Below, one piece after another: positions 31,940-32,590 of a DNA stretch of 32,590 nt. The stretch's first letter is position 1. The number at the start of each line of letters is the position of its first letter. Source of the stretch: Cylindrodendrum hubeiense (Eukaryota > Ascomycota > Sordariomycetes > Hypocreales > Nectriaceae); NCBI GenBank assembly GCA_014621425.1, contig JAANBB010000443.1, forward strand, positions 1-32,590, in the 5' to 3' direction. The notes under the pieces are model-generated. The model made no database searches, was not told the origin of the DNA, and saw nothing but the letters and a program-made list of their open reading frames with translations. The position numbers and the translations under genes were made by a program.

Positions 31940-32590
31940 CTTGGCGGTTGAGGGTGCTCGTCCACGGGAGATGGAGACGAGCTATGTGGGGTGTTTTGTG
32001 GTTGATTAATCTGCGAGCCTGAGGTGGCTGTCGTGGGTCAGTCGAGGTCACACCAGAGAAGAGGCGGTGCAATGAATGAGAGTGGGAATGAATGACTATG
32101 ACGGTGTGCTGAGGGAGATGTGGGAGAGGGGCAAATGGGCGGCCCGGAAAACCAGGCTTGTTGAGGGCGGTGGGCAAACGGGCAGCGCCACAAGGCAAAC
32201 TCCGACGTAAGTCGACATGGGGAAACCGGTCGACTCAGGCAATGTCCAAACGGCAGGAAAAAACCGCGTACAAGACATCGGCAAGGGGGTAGGGCGGACA
32301 GGAGTCCATCGAATGCATAGGCAGACGTGACGGGAAAAACGGGGGTAGACTAACCTGCAAGACGAGAGTCGGTAGGTGGAGGCGGTCAGAACGCGTGCAG
32401 AGGCTCGGGGTCGAGAGGACGGGTGGTGTTGACGGGTGGGCGTCGAAGGGGCGAATCGAGACGGTCGGGGGACGATGCAAAGGGATGCGAGACGATTGAG
32501 GAGCGTGCGATGCAGTGGGTGCTCGGCGAGGATAGAATCTCAGCGATCTGGAGAGCTGAGATTTGGGAGGGAGGAGGAGGGCGTCGTGGT
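31940..32590. promoter_or_regulatory. CK1 leader and promoter
   Basis: Upstream of the CK1 start the sense strand becomes CT-rich, strongest at the right edge (32560-32590, GGAGGGAGGAGGAGGG on the plus strand). A 5' leader intron is possible around 32350, where a CTTGCAG-GTTAG junction-like word occurs on the sense strand, but I cannot prove it. No other gene begins inside the window. Confidence 0.45.

Overview
This looks like nuclear DNA of a filamentous ascomycete (Pezizomycotina, probably a sordariomycete and perhaps Hypocreales; the order is inferred from protein similarity only). The evidence is the short GT-AG introns (54-85 bases for most, with recognisable CTAAC/CTGAC branch sites), pyrimidine-rich leaders, intergenic spaces of several kb, and families such as Pal1, a GRAM/TBC/EF-hand Gyp2 and fungal phosphotransferase-like proteins. 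I see no bacterial operon, CRISPR array, rRNA, convincing tRNA or intact transposon.

There are nine protein-coding genes. From left to right: a Rad51-like recombination protein (minus, 3' end off the window); the Pal1 cell-morphology/endocytosis protein (minus, 4 exons); a short-chain dehydrogenase (minus, 4 exons); a Nudix hydrolase (plus, 1 exon); an aminoglycoside-phosphotransferase-fold protein (plus, 2 exons); a Gyp2-type TBC GTPase-activating protein (minus, 3 exons); a cAMP-dependent protein kinase catalytic subunit (plus, 3 exons); a tail-anchored Inp54-like inositol polyphosphate 5-phosphatase (minus, 2 exons); and casein kinase I (minus, 3 coding exons). All exon junctions were worked out by hand from reading frame, splice signals and family conservation.

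The genes are independent housekeeping or signalling genes with no shared pathway obvious from position. Several act in growth, membrane traffic and signalling (Pal1, Gyp2, PKA, Inp54, CK1), but I read this as ordinary genome order and not as a designed cluster. About half of the window is non-coding, with long gene-free stretches at 3999-8036, 10821-12954, 19047-23624 and 27526-30388 that hold simple repeats, hairpins and palindromes.

The points most worth a second look are: two one-base frameshifts in otherwise well-conserved genes (Gyp2 at a C5 run, PKA at an A4 run), which suggest residual homopolymer errors in the assembly; a casein kinase I gene whose last intron offers two alternative C-termini and whose first intron is unusually rich in inverted repeats; a Rad51-like protein that has lost the Walker A lysine; and several strong hairpins or palindromes in non-coding DNA. 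I found no clear new multi-gene system.
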